Below, in pieces: positions 8,336 through 16,754 of a DNA stretch of 47,764 bases. The stretch comes from an uncultured Prevotellaceae bacterium (GTDB lineage Bacteria > Bacteroidota > Bacteroidia > Bacteroidales > Bacteroidaceae). Position 1 is the stretch's first letter; the number at the start of each line of letters is the position of its first letter. Location: NCBI GenBank assembly GCA_946534585.1, contig CAMNCV010000109.1, positions 1 to 47,764 on the forward strand, given 5' to 3'. Under the pieces are notes generated by a model. The model was not told the DNA's origin and made no database searches. It saw only the letters and a list, made by a program, of their open reading frames with translations. Made by a program: the position numbers and the translations under genes.

Positions 8336-8700
8336 GCCGTATGTTTTGAGAATGAGCCTTTTAGTTTGTCTGTCAGTTTTATGGCAGATGACATAGACGC
8401 CGTCTTGGACTTTAACAGTACGAGGTGGCTTGCTTCTTGTAGCACGTGGGTGTCCATCGGTATGATAAGTGTGCGTTTGTCGATGACGTCATTCCATATA
8501 AGGCATGTTCCGTTGCCTACAAAGTCTTTTATTGTGCCATGTTGGTTAAGCATTTCCTGTAATGCTGTCAGCATTTTGCGCATTATTTCCTTGTTCTTGT
8601 CACCCTCCACCTGATGCATAAACCATGAAGGGTCTCCATTAAGGAAATCCTTCGTTTCATATTTGTCGGCAAGAGTCTTGAGTGTTGTTGCTATGTCCAT
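8269..8700 (-). pseudogene. Decayed TIGR02757 (DUF2400) gene, paralogue of the one at 39461
   Basis: An ORF of 143 codons is alignable with the intact 246-residue paralogue at 39461-40201 only in pieces. Residues 1-38 (GDPSWFMHQVEG shared) match the start. The next segment TALQEML matches residues near 105-124 of the paralogue, and DKRTLIIPMDTHVLQEA through LKSKTASM matches its C-terminal third. Two or more internal stretches are thus missing while the frame stayed open. The match stops near 8365, and the remaining codons read into the antisense of the lyase gene's 3' end. The predicted protein lacks about half the domain and is probably non-functional. Confidence 0.8.
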
Positions 8701-8770
8701 GAACCTTAATGTAAAGTTGTATGTAAAAATACGACAAATAATTTATCTGACAAAATTTTCGTGGTCATTT

Positions 8771-8802
8771 CTTGGTTGTTTTATTTTTTTTCTTTACCTT
8801 TG
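8771..8802 (+). promoter_or_regulatory. Promoter of a non-coding RNA candidate
   Basis: CTTG at 8771-8774 and TACCTTTG at 8795-8802 lie 20 bp apart, a good Bacteroidetes promoter. No protein gene starts within 480 bp downstream, so its product is either a non-coding RNA or a very long leader for the gene at 9294. Confidence 0.7.
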
Positions 8803-8807
8803 TAACA

Positions 8808-9228
8808 TGAAGAACAGTTAGCTCACGGGGTGGGCAAGGTTTTTCGTTGTTTACGCAGCAAGGCGTAGGCAGACATATTGGTTTTGATGTTTATCCGGTA
8901 ATGCCTTGTGTAGGCATATCCGTTATAACATCAGAAAAGGGCGTTTACGTGACGTTTTATCTTCTTTGTTTGGAAGTCTGGTAAACTTTTTCATGAATGA
9001 TAAGAAGATGACGCAATCGAAACGTCCACGTGGGTGATTATTATGACAGATTGCTCACTCTGTAGGTATATATACTATGGTGTATATGTACTGTGTTATG
9101 AGTGAAGCGTATCTATTTGTAATTATCTCTTCGGCGTGGGCTAACTGGTTGCTTATCCTTATCATTCGGGTTTACCAGAGCCTCAAGCAAGGGATAAGCA
9201 GAAGGTACAGCAACCCACGTCTTTTTCA
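8808..9228 (+). ncRNA. Unassigned structured RNA candidate or long structured leader
   Basis: About 420 nt without a credible ORF follow a strong promoter and contain several well-paired hairpins. These are TACGC/GCGTA (8852-8867); GATGTTTAT with ATAACATC enclosing ATGCC/GGCAT (8886-8932); a long arm with ACGTGACGTTT (8947-8957) against 9020-9031 and ATCTTCTT (8959-8966) against AAGAAGAT (9002-9009); and ACAGA/TCTGT (9046-9063). A final arm pairs CGTGGG (9135-9140) with CCCACG (9214-9219) and GCTTATCCTT (9151-9160) with 9189-9199, ending in a T-rich run (9220-9226) like an intrinsic terminator. The compensating pairs suggest real RNA structure. I could not match it to RNase P, 6S, SRP RNA or a riboswitch. 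It could be two RNAs, ending near 9065 and 9228. Confidence 0.45.
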
Positions 9229-9293
9229 TATCCCTAATTTTATTATTAACAGCCGACTCAGAGGGCGCTATAGGCAGAGAATTTAATGACGAC

Positions 9294-10073
9294 ATGGATT
9301 ACAACAAACAGTTAGATAACCTTTTCATCCGTTGGATGGAAAGCCTTGATGAAGAACAACGAAATTTGTTCTGTAAGGATGGATTGATGCTTAAGGCTGA
9401 CAAGCCAGAGGAGTATGTGGATGAACGATGGAACAAGATGCAACGACGTGTGATGTTCCTTGTAAAAGAGAAGAATACTCCTGATGGTGATGACACTCGC
9501 AGATGGTCCCTTGATGAAAACATGTGCAAGCTCAGTGGTGGTAATGTCGGTCGAACAGGATTCTTTCCTAATATTGCTCGGATATTCTACGGTTTGCAGG
9601 TAATTACTGCTGATAATAATGGAGTAGGAGCTGATGAATTGACCAAAGATAAGAAGAATGAAGTGCTACAAGTATGGAATACAGAACCTTTTGCTTTTGT
9701 AGAGGCAAAGAAGGTGGCAGGACATTCTTGTGTGTCAAGTGAAGAGGTAACGAAGGCCATGCAACGTGATAAAGAGTTCTTAAAAGAAGAAATAGATATT
9801 CTCCGCCCCAATATCATACTTTGTTGTGATGCCGGAGATTCACAGTTCAATTTCATTACTTCCGAGTATTTCGCAGGCAAAGAAGCAGAGAAAATAGAAT
9901 ATACCTATCCTCTTGCTCCACACATGAAATGTTGTCTGTGGTATTATCCCGATGATTGTGTGGCGGTGATAAAGTCATATCATCCGACTCGTACAGGTAA
10001 ACAAGGAGACTGGGTGATATACGAACGCGTAATAAGTCCATTCCGCCAATTAGTAACAAGCCATAAAATCTAA
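9294..10073 (+). CDS. Protein of unknown function, possible uracil-DNA-glycosylase-like fold
   Basis: 259 residues, no signal peptide, so cytosolic. I do not recognise a specific family. The order of a hydrophobic strand followed by polar residues (MFLVKEKN, about residues 51-58), a middle helix region ending in RPNIILCCDAGDS, and a late SYHPTR resembles the layout of the uracil-DNA glycosylase superfamily, where the late motif is HPS. This is weak and I give it only as a possibility. It stands 66 nt after the structured RNA candidate and 15 nt before the next gene. The three genes from here to 10883 are more AT-rich than the neighbours, which suggests an accessory insertion. Confidence 0.6.
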   Translation: MDYNKQLDNLFIRWMESLDEEQRNLFCKDGLMLKADKPEEYVDERWNKMQRRVMFLVKEKNTPDGDDTRRWSLDENMCKLSGGNVGRTGFFPNIARIFYGLQVITADNNGVGADELTKDKKNEVLQVWNTEPFAFVEAKKVAGHSCVSSEEVTKAMQRDKEFLKEEIDILRPNIILCCDAGDSQFNFITSEYFAGKEAEKIEYTYPLAPHMKCCLWYYPDDCVAVIKSYHPTRTGKQGDWVIYERVISPFRQLVTSHKI

Positions 10074-10088
10074 GAAATCACTTTTATC

Positions 10089-10643
10089 ATGAAGAAATTA
10101 CTATTAGCATTATTCGTTATACAGACTGTAACGATACTTGTACTAGTATATGTTCTTTTACGGAGGTCTTCGGTAGACTCAACTGATTCATCGCTGCAAA
10201 CGGATAAAATTGCGGCAGAAGACAAATATGATGCGTCTAATGATGTCTATGACTTTTGGCTTGGCACATTGTTTATTAATGGTTCAATCTATAGATTGGG
10301 GGAAACACAGGCTATCTTGAATTTAGAAAAGAAAGGTGTTGATACATATGTTGGTAAACTTAATATGTTTGTAGGTTCAACAGAAATAGAAACAGGACGA
10401 TTCTATCCAGAAAATGGCAGATTGGAGGGTAAGGTGAGAGCAAAATCTAATGGCAACGAACTTTTGGTAACAATGGTGGAAGCTGAGACTTACGCTGGAG
10501 ATATAGAAAATCATTTCGATGGGGATTTCGTAGGGGAAAGTCAAATTTTCAAGATAACCTATAATAATGGGAATTATACGACAGTTCCGATAGGTAAGAT
10601 GGAACATTACTATGATGGTGGAGATATTACCACAAAGAAATAA
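10089..10643 (+). CDS. Membrane-anchored protein of unknown function
   Basis: 184 residues. An N-terminal hydrophobic segment (about 4-24, LLLALFVIQTVTILVLVYVL) followed by RR suggests an inner-membrane anchor or uncleaved signal, with the remainder outside the cytoplasm. The soluble part is beta-rich and acidic, with DGDFVGESQIFKITYNNGNY near the end. No family recognised. It follows the gene at 9294 by 15 nt and directly precedes another small ORF, so the three are likely co-transcribed. Confidence 0.6.
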   Translation: MKKLLLALFVIQTVTILVLVYVLLRRSSVDSTDSSLQTDKIAAEDKYDASNDVYDFWLGTLFINGSIYRLGETQAILNLEKKGVDTYVGKLNMFVGSTEIETGRFYPENGRLEGKVRAKSNGNELLVTMVEAETYAGDIENHFDGDFVGESQIFKITYNNGNYTTVPIGKMEHYYDGGDITTKK

Positions 10644-10883
10644 ATGCTACATGCTTTTGATATTGTGACAAGGATACTTTTATATAAAAAAACGGAGATG
10701 CCGAAAGCCGTCAAGTGGAGGCAAAAACTAAATCAATGTATTATGACTTTAAATTTAAATTTCCCGAACGGGAACGTTCAAACGTACGACAGCGTGTTTG
10801 ACTTGAAAGATGCTGCACGCTTAATGGGTGGTGAAGCAAAAATGATTAATTCAAACACTTATGCTTTTGTACCTAAAAAGTAA
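10644..10883 (+). CDS. Small protein of unknown function
   Basis: Up to 79 residues if the ATG directly after the preceding stop is used. The more protein-like part begins at the internal ATG at 10743 (MTLNLNFPNGNVQTYDSVFD), giving a 46-residue product with a predicted helix (LKDAARLMGGE). The first 33 residues look less constrained, so the later start, or the one at 10698, may be correct. A good terminator hairpin follows at 10894-10938, supporting a transcript ending here. Function not recognisable. Confidence 0.45.
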   Translation: MLHAFDIVTRILLYKKTEMPKAVKWRQKLNQCIMTLNLNFPNGNVQTYDSVFDLKDAARLMGGEAKMINSNTYAFVPKK

Positions 10884-10893
10884 TTAAAGTTTC

Positions 10894-10938
10894 AGGCTCT
10901 GTCGCAAATATCCATATACGAAATTTACGGCAGAGCCT
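10894..10938 (+). terminator. Hairpin terminator after the three unknown genes
   Basis: An 18-bp stem with two mismatches and one wobble, GGCTCTGTCGCAAATATC (10895-10912) against 10920-10937, with a 7-nt loop and a T-rich tail. The left arm, GGCTCTGTCGCAAAT, also looks like an IS6-family end (see findings). Confidence 0.7.
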
Positions 10939-10988
10939 TTACTTTGCATGTATTTTTACTTATTATTTATGTAAATATATAAAAGAAA

Positions 10989-11027
10989 AACGGATTACAC
11001 AAACTTATGCAATCCGTGTAATCCGTT
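10989..11027 (-). terminator. Terminator of uxaB
   Basis: AACGGATTACAC (10989-11000) pairs perfectly with GTGTAATCCGTT (11016-11027) around a 15-nt loop. On the minus strand the stem is followed by TTTTTCTTTT, as expected for an intrinsic terminator 35 nt after the uxaB stop codon. Confidence 0.85.
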
Positions 11028-11062
11028 AAATCTGTTGTTTGAAATTATCTGCTATTCTATAA

Positions 11063-12547
11063 TTACAGAATGCTCTTAACTGTCTCGAGCATACCCTTAG
11101 ACTGGATGTCGTTCAGGAAGCCTTCAACCATGTCTGTGAGACCTGGGATCTTGTTGAGATCACCGTGCTCACCCCAGATCCAGTCTGCAGCGAGAACGCC
11201 CTCAGCCACCTTGCGTGTGTCGCCTGTAGCCCACAACTGTGTGAGCAGATCCATAATCTTCTGGTCGTCGTTTGGCTGGATAGGTGCACCGTCAGCACGT
11301 GTACCACCTTTGTAGTATGTGATGATGGCAGCAAGACCGAGAACAAGCCCCTTAGGCAGTTCACCCTTACGCTCCAAGTAAACCTTAACTCCAGGAAGAT
11401 CGCGTGCCTGGAACTTAGGGAATGAGTTGAGCATGATAGAAGTAACCTGATGGTCAACGTATGGGTTGTCGAAGCGCTCCAATACGTCAGCAGCAAACTT
11501 CTGCAGTTCGTCCATAGGCAGGTTGAGGGTCTGCATCAGCTCGTCATACTGTACCTTCTTGATATACTTGCCAACGACCTCGTCGTGCAGAGCATCGCGT
11601 ACGATGTTGATGCCAGAGAGGTAAGCAACTGGTGAAAGAACGGTGTGAGGACCATTGAGCAGTGTAACCTTACGCTCGTGGTATGGAGCCTCAGACTCAG
11701 CGATGAGAACGTGCAGGCCAGCCTGGTCGGCAGGGAACTCTGCGCGCAGTTCCTCGCATGACATGTTCTCTGGGCGCTCAATTACCCAAAGGTGGAATAT
11801 CTCTGCCTGAACGACGAGATTGTCTTTATAACCGATTTTCTGCTGAATCTCAGCGATGTCCTTGCGTGGGAAGCCTGGTACGATACGGTCAACGAGTGTA
11901 GCACATACATAGTTGTACTTCTCAAACCACTCCTTGAAGCCCTCATAGTCCTTACCGAGGTCTTCCTTCCACAGTTCGATGTACTTGCGGATGCAGTCTT
12001 TGAGGTGGTGACCATTCAAGAAGATAAGCTCACAAGGCATGATGATAAGTCCCTTTGATGGGTCACCATTAAAGGTCTGATAACGACGATAGAGCAACTG
12101 AACGAGCTTGCCTGGATAAGAAGATGCAGGAGCGTCAGAAAGCTTGCATGATGGATCGAATGCAATACCAGCCTCAGTAGTGTTAGAGATTACGAAGCGA
12201 ATCTCTGGTTGCTCAGCAAGTGCCATGTATGCCCAGTTCTGTGCGTATGGGTCAATACCGCGGCTGATGACGTCAATACGATCAAGTTGATTGACTGCCT
12301 CACCGTTGAGACGTCCCTGAAGGTTGACGTGGTAAAGACAGTCTTGACCATTGAGCCACTGTACCATGCCTTTGTCGATAGGCTGAACAACAACGACAGA
12401 GCCGTTGAAGTTAGTCTTGGCGTTCATGTTCCATACAATCCAGTCAACGAATGCGCGGAGGAAGTTACCCTCGCCAAACTGGATAATCCTTTCAGGAGCA
12501 GCGCTTTTAGGGGCGGTCTGCTTGTTGAGAGATTTAAGTTGTGCCAT
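11063..12547 (-). CDS. uxaB: Tagaturonate reductase (altronate oxidoreductase)
   Basis: 494 residues, full length for the family. It interconverts D-tagaturonate and D-altronate with NAD(H), the second step of galacturonate breakdown after uronate isomerase, in the cytosol. The N-terminal dinucleotide-binding motif is IIQFGEGNFLRAF (about residues 21-33). The mannitol-dehydrogenase-type catalytic region includes KVTLLNGPHTVLSPV. The other genes of the pathway (uxaC, uxaA, kdgK) are not in this window. It stands alone between its own promoter-like element and a strong terminator. Its codon use (CGT, CTC and AAC favoured) suggests high expression. It supports pectin use, in line with the lyase and kinase to the left. 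Confidence 0.93.
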   Translation of the reverse strand: MAQLKSLNKQTAPKSAAPERIIQFGEGNFLRAFVDWIVWNMNAKTNFNGSVVVVQPIDKGMVQWLNGQDCLYHVNLQGRLNGEAVNQLDRIDVISRGIDPYAQNWAYMALAEQPEIRFVISNTTEAGIAFDPSCKLSDAPASSYPGKLVQLLYRRYQTFNGDPSKGLIIMPCELIFLNGHHLKDCIRKYIELWKEDLGKDYEGFKEWFEKYNYVCATLVDRIVPGFPRKDIAEIQQKIGYKDNLVVQAEIFHLWVIERPENMSCEELRAEFPADQAGLHVLIAESEAPYHERKVTLLNGPHTVLSPVAYLSGINIVRDALHDEVVGKYIKKVQYDELMQTLNLPMDELQKFAADVLERFDNPYVDHQVTSIMLNSFPKFQARDLPGVKVYLERKGELPKGLVLGLAAIITYYKGGTRADGAPIQPNDDQKIMDLLTQLWATGDTRKVAEGVLAADWIWGEHGDLNKIPGLTDMVEGFLNDIQSKGMLETVKSIL

Positions 12548-12638
12548 TTGTTTTGGTTTTGTTTATTTTAATGTATTTTTCTTTAGTATATTATTGTTGT
12601 TTTTCTTTGTATTAGCACTTTGCATAGTACAGATATTG

Positions 12639-12646
12639 CAAAGTTA
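12639..12646 (-). promoter_or_regulatory. -7 element of uxaB
   Basis: On the minus strand this reads TAACTTTG, 91 nt before the start codon. The region upstream contains long A/T runs; a -33 element at the standard spacing is not clear. Confidence 0.55.
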
Positions 12647-12724
12647 TATAAAAAAAGCGAGAAAGAGATGCGTTTTCATTAAAAAAACGCTTATTTAGTT
12701 TTTTTTAACCTCTTAAGCGCTATG

Positions 12725-12764
12725 AATAACTACCCAGTCTTATGAATTTTGCTGGGTAGTTATT
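12725..12764 (-). terminator. Hairpin after queF
   Basis: AATAACTACCCAG (12725-12737) pairs perfectly with CTGGGTAGTTATT (12752-12764). It lies 10 nt past the queF stop and marks the end of the nusB-queF series. No T-run follows, so termination may depend on another factor or the hairpin may protect the mRNA end. Confidence 0.6.
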
Positions 12765-12774
12765 GCGTTGTGTT

Positions 12775-13236
12775 TTATATCGAATGATAGTTCTCAAGTC
12801 TATGTTGAGCCATCAGTTCATATTTAGTACCTGGTCTTCCGTAGTTTGCGTATGGATAAATAGATATTCCACCACGAGGGAGAAATATACCAGTAATCTC
12901 AATGTACTTTGGATCCATAAGTCGGATTAAGTCCTTCATAATGATGTTTACACAATCTTCATGAAAGTCTCCGTGGTTGCGAAAAGAGAATAGGTATAAT
13001 TTCAGACTTTTACTCTCTACCATTCGTTTGTCGGGGATATAGAGTATCTTTATTTCTGCAAAGTCTGGTTGACCAGTAATAGGACATAGCGATGTGAACT
13101 CTGGACAGTTGAATTGTACCCAATAATCATTATCGGGATGTTGGTTCTCAAAAGTCTCAAGTACTTCTGGAGCATAGTTGTTTTTATATTCGGTCTCACT
13201 GCCGAGAAGTTTTAGTCCTTCGTCAGTACGCTTCAT
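12775..13236 (-). CDS. queF: NADPH-dependent 7-cyano-7-deazaguanine (preQ0) reductase
   Basis: 153 residues, the short single-domain form of QueF. It reduces preQ0 to preQ1 for queuosine in tRNA. The QueF signature ESKSLKLY and the following [11 protein letters not shown] are present, as is the Cys that forms the thioimide with substrate ([15 protein letters not shown]). It begins 5 nt after the DUF5606 gene and is the last gene of the nusB series. No other queuosine gene is in the window. Confidence 0.95.
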   Translation of the reverse strand: MKRTDEGLKLLGSETEYKNNYAPEVLETFENQHPDNDYWVQFNCPEFTSLCPITGQPDFAEIKILYIPDKRMVESKSLKLYLFSFRNHGDFHEDCVNIIMKDLIRLMDPKYIEITGIFLPRGGISIYPYANYGRPGTKYELMAQHRLENYHSI

Positions 13237-13241
13237 AATAT

Positions 13242-13697
13242 TTATGCTTGTTCTTCCTCTTCGTTTCGATCGTCTATATTGTCGCCATTCGTTGGCTTCA
13301 GTGTTTCCTCAAAATCGGTTATTCCAGCGTTGACCATAATGTCATACCACTGTAATAGTTTCTTGATGTCGCTATTGTGAACCCTGTCGCGGTCGAAATT
13401 AGGAACGAACTTTGCAAAATATTCCTGTAGTTCCGTTGCTCCAGCCTTGCGCCAGTTGATGCTTGCAGTCTTACCACCTTCCATGTCACGTAATGCAGCC
13501 ATTATATAGCCAAGAGGCATGTCTTCCTCATCTGTGTACATGGCTATGTCAGCCAAAGATGTGACGCGGTCGCTTGCAAAGGCTGTAATGCGCTTGTGTG
13601 TATCATCGAGTATCTCAACAATAAGTCCGTTCTTTGAGCGTGACACCAGTGAATAAAGTCCTGGCTTTCCGCTGATAGATAGAATAGTCTTTTTCAT
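13242..13697 (-). CDS. DUF5606 domain protein
   Basis: 151 residues, cytosolic, conserved in Bacteroidetes. The N-terminal part ([21 protein letters not shown]) and the central [20 protein letters not shown] are typical of DUF5606 proteins; function is not known to me. The C-terminus is a short acidic tail ([10 protein letters not shown]). It sits between coaE (63 nt upstream) and queF (5 nt downstream), so it is probably expressed with them. Confidence 0.85.
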   Translation of the reverse strand: MKKTILSISGKPGLYSLVSRSKNGLIVEILDDTHKRITAFASDRVTSLADIAMYTDEEDMPLGYIMAALRDMEGGKTASINWRKAGATELQEYFAKFVPNFDRDRVHNSDIKKLLQWYDIMVNAGITDFEETLKPTNGDNIDDRNEEEEQA

Positions 13698-13760
13698 TTA
13701 GTAATCAATATTAGTGTTGTTTTTATTTGTTATTTTTCTAATTGTAGAATAGTATAGACT

Positions 13761-14348
13761 TTACAAAGAGAAATGTCTAAGCATATCGCTTATTTGTGGT
13801 AATAATAAGCATTGTCCGTCATTATTTATGATGAAGTCGGCTCGCTCTGCGATGATTTCTTGTTTCATCTGCTTATCCATCCATTCTGTTGCTTTTTCTC
13901 TTGTTATTCCGTCGCGTTCTATTATTCTGTTTATTCGTACTTCGCGTGGAGCTGTGACGGCAATTACGGCATCTACAGTATCTTCCAGATGTGCTTCGTA
14001 TAGTATTGCGCTCTCCATCCATGTGTATTCTGAATTATGAAAGTCGCGTATCACGGCAGGGTGCACGATATTATTTATAGCCTGTTTGTTCTTCTCTGAT
14101 GCAAGTAGAAACTGTGCCACGACAGCTTTGTTGAGCTTTCCGTCAATATATGCTTCTTCACCTATAAGTTTCTTTAGTTCGGTGATAATATATCGTGATG
14201 TTGTCATTAGTCTTTTTGCTGCGTCATCACAATCATATATGTCGATGCCGTAATGCTCTTTCATCAGTCTGCAAACGTAAGATTTGCCTGTTCCTATACC
14301 GCCAGTGATGCAGAAATGATGTTTTGCAAGTGTCGTATTGTTGCTCAT
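13761..14348 (-). CDS. coaE: Dephospho-CoA kinase
   Basis: 195 residues, normal length. It catalyses the last step of coenzyme A synthesis, ATP-dependent phosphorylation of the ribose 3'-OH. The P-loop GGIGTGKS is at residues 16-23, and the CoaE core continues with IYDCDDAAKRLM and IVHPAVIRDF. Its start overlaps the end of the ybbR-like gene by 4 nt, showing tight coupling in the nusB-yajC-ybbR-coaE order known in Bacteroidales. Confidence 0.95.
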   Translation of the reverse strand: MSNNTTLAKHHFCITGGIGTGKSYVCRLMKEHYGIDIYDCDDAAKRLMTTSRYIITELKKLIGEEAYIDGKLNKAVVAQFLLASEKNKQAINNIVHPAVIRDFHNSEYTWMESAILYEAHLEDTVDAVIAVTAPREVRINRIIERDGITREKATEWMDKQMKQEIIAERADFIINNDGQCLLLPQISDMLRHFSL

Positions 14349-15328
14349 TGCGCTAAATGCTCTATGATATAGTCAACTTCTGGTATTGTTAGAAATGCCT
14401 TTACTATACCTTTTGGTTGTGCGACAATCTCAATAGGTAGTCTTTCCTGCGTATTCTTCGGAATGTCATTATAGTCAGCAATAACGTTAAAGAGTTCGCT
14501 TTTTACCATTTTTGCATTTGACATACCAACCGTTACTCTCAGGTCAACCCTTGCAGGGAAGGTCTTTACCATTATTTTCTCTGGTACATTGATAATCTTT
14601 ATAGGAACGCTTACAATTACCTCCGTGAGTCTATCCACTACGATATTGAGTTTAACGTGTTTGTTTTGTATTATCTTTGTGCCATATACGTGTTGTAATT
14701 CTACTTCTTTGGTCAAGGATGTAGTTAAACCATCGGCCATTATCGGTTCAGTAAGGATGGCTTTCAGCGTATCGAATGCTTCGATGGAAGCATATACATC
14801 AACGCTGTCGGGCTTCAGTGTCGTACGCAGAACGTAATAATCCGCCGCAGCTTTTATTTGCCCATTAAGTACTACTGGCAATCGACGTTGTTCGCCATTG
14901 GTATAAAAGAAATCCCAATGGTCAGCTTTAACGCTTACTATCACAGTTGATTCCGAAAGACGCTGTCGCATCATTTTCTGTACATCAGCAGGATTGACAA
15001 TCCCCTTTCCTCCTTTGTTCGCATATCGGCTGAATTTAATTTTCAGTGGTGCTACTTGCTCGAATAGACTGTATCGCAGAAGGTTGAAGCCCTTGTCTCG
15101 TATTGTTACTTTAATTGTGTCGGGGATGTCATCAGTGACAACGACCTTGGCAGGCACGCCATCAAGGGCTATTGCTACGCGTAGTTCCGTCTCGTAGGTC
15201 TCATTTAGTGTTGACAGAAACCAGAATGCTGTACTTACAAGGAGGAAGAAAAGGAACACAATGAGTTCCTTGCTCCTAAGCCGTAGCAAGAAAAGTCTCA
15301 ATTGTCTATATCCTATCTTCCACTGCAT
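14345..15328 (-). CDS. YbbR-like domain protein
   Basis: 327 residues. One N-terminal membrane segment (about 23-42, LIVFLFFLLVSTAFWFLSTL) anchors a series of extracytoplasmic beta modules of the YbbR type. In Firmicutes such a protein (CdaR) regulates the diadenylate cyclase CdaA; here no cyclase gene is adjacent, so that role is not established. It follows yajC by 12 nt and overlaps coaE by 4 nt. Confidence 0.85.
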   Translation of the reverse strand: MQWKIGYRQLRLFLLRLRSKELIVFLFFLLVSTAFWFLSTLNETYETELRVAIALDGVPAKVVVTDDIPDTIKVTIRDKGFNLLRYSLFEQVAPLKIKFSRYANKGGKGIVNPADVQKMMRQRLSESTVIVSVKADHWDFFYTNGEQRRLPVVLNGQIKAAADYYVLRTTLKPDSVDVYASIEAFDTLKAILTEPIMADGLTTSLTKEVELQHVYGTKIIQNKHVKLNIVVDRLTEVIVSVPIKIINVPEKIMVKTFPARVDLRVTVGMSNAKMVKSELFNVIADYNDIPKNTQERLPIEIVAQPKGIVKAFLTIPEVDYIIEHLAQ

Positions 15329-15340
15329 GAGCTGTTGTTT

Positions 15341-15619
15341 TTATCTCTGTTGCTGAGAAGCAGCATCGGCAAACAAGTATCCACGGTCAATTGTAACAAT
15401 GACGCCGCGCGCTACTTCTATATCAACCGTGTTTTTCTCTATATCCACGCTTTTTACTGTAGCGTACATACCACCTGCGGTAACTACTTTTGAGCCGGGC
15501 TCGAGCGAGTTTTGAAATTTACGTATAGCCTTTTGTTTCTTCTGCTGTGGAAGAATCATGAAGAAATACATGATGGCAAAAATGGCCACCATCATGATGA
15601 GCATAGAATAGTCTTGCAT
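15341..15619 (-). CDS. yajC: Sec translocon accessory subunit YajC
   Basis: 92 residues with a single N-terminal membrane helix (about 5-24) ending in LPQQKKQKAIRKFQNSLEPG, followed by a small beta domain (KVVTAGGMYATVKSVD), exactly the YajC pattern. It associates with SecDF at the inner membrane. It lies 15 nt after nusB. Confidence 0.95.
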   Translation of the reverse strand: MQDYSMLIMMVAIFAIMYFFMILPQQKKQKAIRKFQNSLEPGSKVVTAGGMYATVKSVDIEKNTVDIEVARGVIVTIDRGYLFADAASQQQR

Positions 15620-15634
15620 TGTTTTAATTTTTGT

Positions 15635-16597
15635 TTATTCGTTTTCTTTATGTCTTTTTTTCTGTTCAGGTATTTGTTTAAACATCTTATGTGTCTTGAT
15701 AAGATGACGCGCAATAGTGTCGAGCATACCGTTAATGTATCCTCCGGAGCGTGGTGTGGAATACATTTTCGCCAGTTCCACATATTCGTTGATTGTCACA
15801 CTTATGGGGATATTAGGAAATGTCAGCATTTCTGCTATTGCAAGTTGCATGATGACGACGTCCATATATGCAAGACGTGAGAAATCCCAGTTGCGACTTG
15901 CTTCAGCCATATAGTGCTGATATTGGTCTGTATTCATTATTGTGGCGCGGAATAATTTTCGTGCATATTCCTTGTCTTCGGTGTCGTCATAGTCTGGTAA
16001 CAACTCTTGCTCGCGTTTCTTTGCAGGGTCAAAGCGTTTTATTGTCTTGATTACGAAACTGTCAACCACGTCTTTGTCATCATTCCAGTACAGACTGACT
16101 TCTTCCAAAGTTTCGCTGATGTCATCATTATTTTGGAAAAACTGCTTGTATAATTTACGCCATAACTCACGATCTGTATCGTAGTCATCGACCTCAGAAG
16201 CCATATATTCTTTGTAGGTCTCACTCTGCTCTATTCGTAAGAAGAGATTTTTTACGAATTCAGCTTTGTCATCCCAAATATTTTTCTGCTCTTCGCAGAA
16301 TGTTCTTAGAGTTTCGTTCTCCTCAAGCTGAACGGCAAACTTGTTCATAGCAAATCGTGGTGATGGCTTTATTCCGTTGCCTTCACGTTCTACCTTTGCC
16401 AGCGCTACGTCATAGTGTTTTCTTGCCATCCTCGTAACAGCTACAATCAGTAACAGCATTATGTTGTAGAGATGGTATGCCTTGGAAAGAGAAAAGAGCA
16501 ATTCTTTCTCTGCACTATCTATATTACGGTTGCCGTTCTGGAAATAGGCGTAGGTTAACTGTACAGCCTTGATGCGTATAAGTTCTCTATTGATCAT
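15635..16597 (-). CDS. nusB: Transcription antitermination factor NusB, long Bacteroidetes form
   Basis: 320 residues, about twice the length of the E. coli protein. The helical NusB domain is in the C-terminal half (SRNWDFSRLAYMDVVIMQLAIAE, then PISVTINEYVELAKMY and GGYINGMLDTIARHL). The N-terminal half is an extra helical region opening with INRELIRIKAVQLTYAYFQ, as usual in this phylum. NusB binds boxA RNA with S10 (NusE) during rRNA transcription. It is the first gene of its operon, with a well-formed promoter at 16676-16707. Confidence 0.93.
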   Translation of the reverse strand: MINRELIRIKAVQLTYAYFQNGNRNIDSAEKELLFSLSKAYHLYNIMLLLIVAVTRMARKHYDVALAKVEREGNGIKPSPRFAMNKFAVQLEENETLRTFCEEQKNIWDDKAEFVKNLFLRIEQSETYKEYMASEVDDYDTDRELWRKLYKQFFQNNDDISETLEEVSLYWNDDKDVVDSFVIKTIKRFDPAKKREQELLPDYDDTEDKEYARKLFRATIMNTDQYQHYMAEASRNWDFSRLAYMDVVIMQLAIAEMLTFPNIPISVTINEYVELAKMYSTPRSGGYINGMLDTIARHLIKTHKMFKQIPEQKKRHKENE

Positions 16598-16675
16598 GAT
16601 TTTTGGAGGTATAATGTTGTAAGATCGCTGTGTTATATAGTAGTATTAAGACCTGAAAATTTGTTTTTTATTATG

Positions 16676-16707
16676 CAAAGTTAATTAAAAAACACGTTGG
16701 TTACAAA
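16676..16707 (-). promoter_or_regulatory. Promoter of the nusB operon
   Basis: On the minus strand TTTG (16704-16707), 20 bp, then TAACTTTG (16676-16683), a full consensus match. It is divergent to the rplY promoter 50 bp away. Confidence 0.85.
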
Positions 16708-16754
16708 TAAGTATCAAGTTTTTTCGTTATTCATGTATGTTTTTAAGTTATTTC

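Noticed and set aside
8808..8822. Leader peptide ORF MKNS at the start of the RNA candidate
   Set aside because: Four codons arise easily by chance and there is no regulatory amino-acid run.
8808..9228. RNase P RNA, 6S RNA or a retron
   Set aside because: The RNase P cores (GAAAGTCC, ACAGAA context) are missing, the shape is multi-arm rather than a 6S rod, and no reverse transcriptase gene is nearby.
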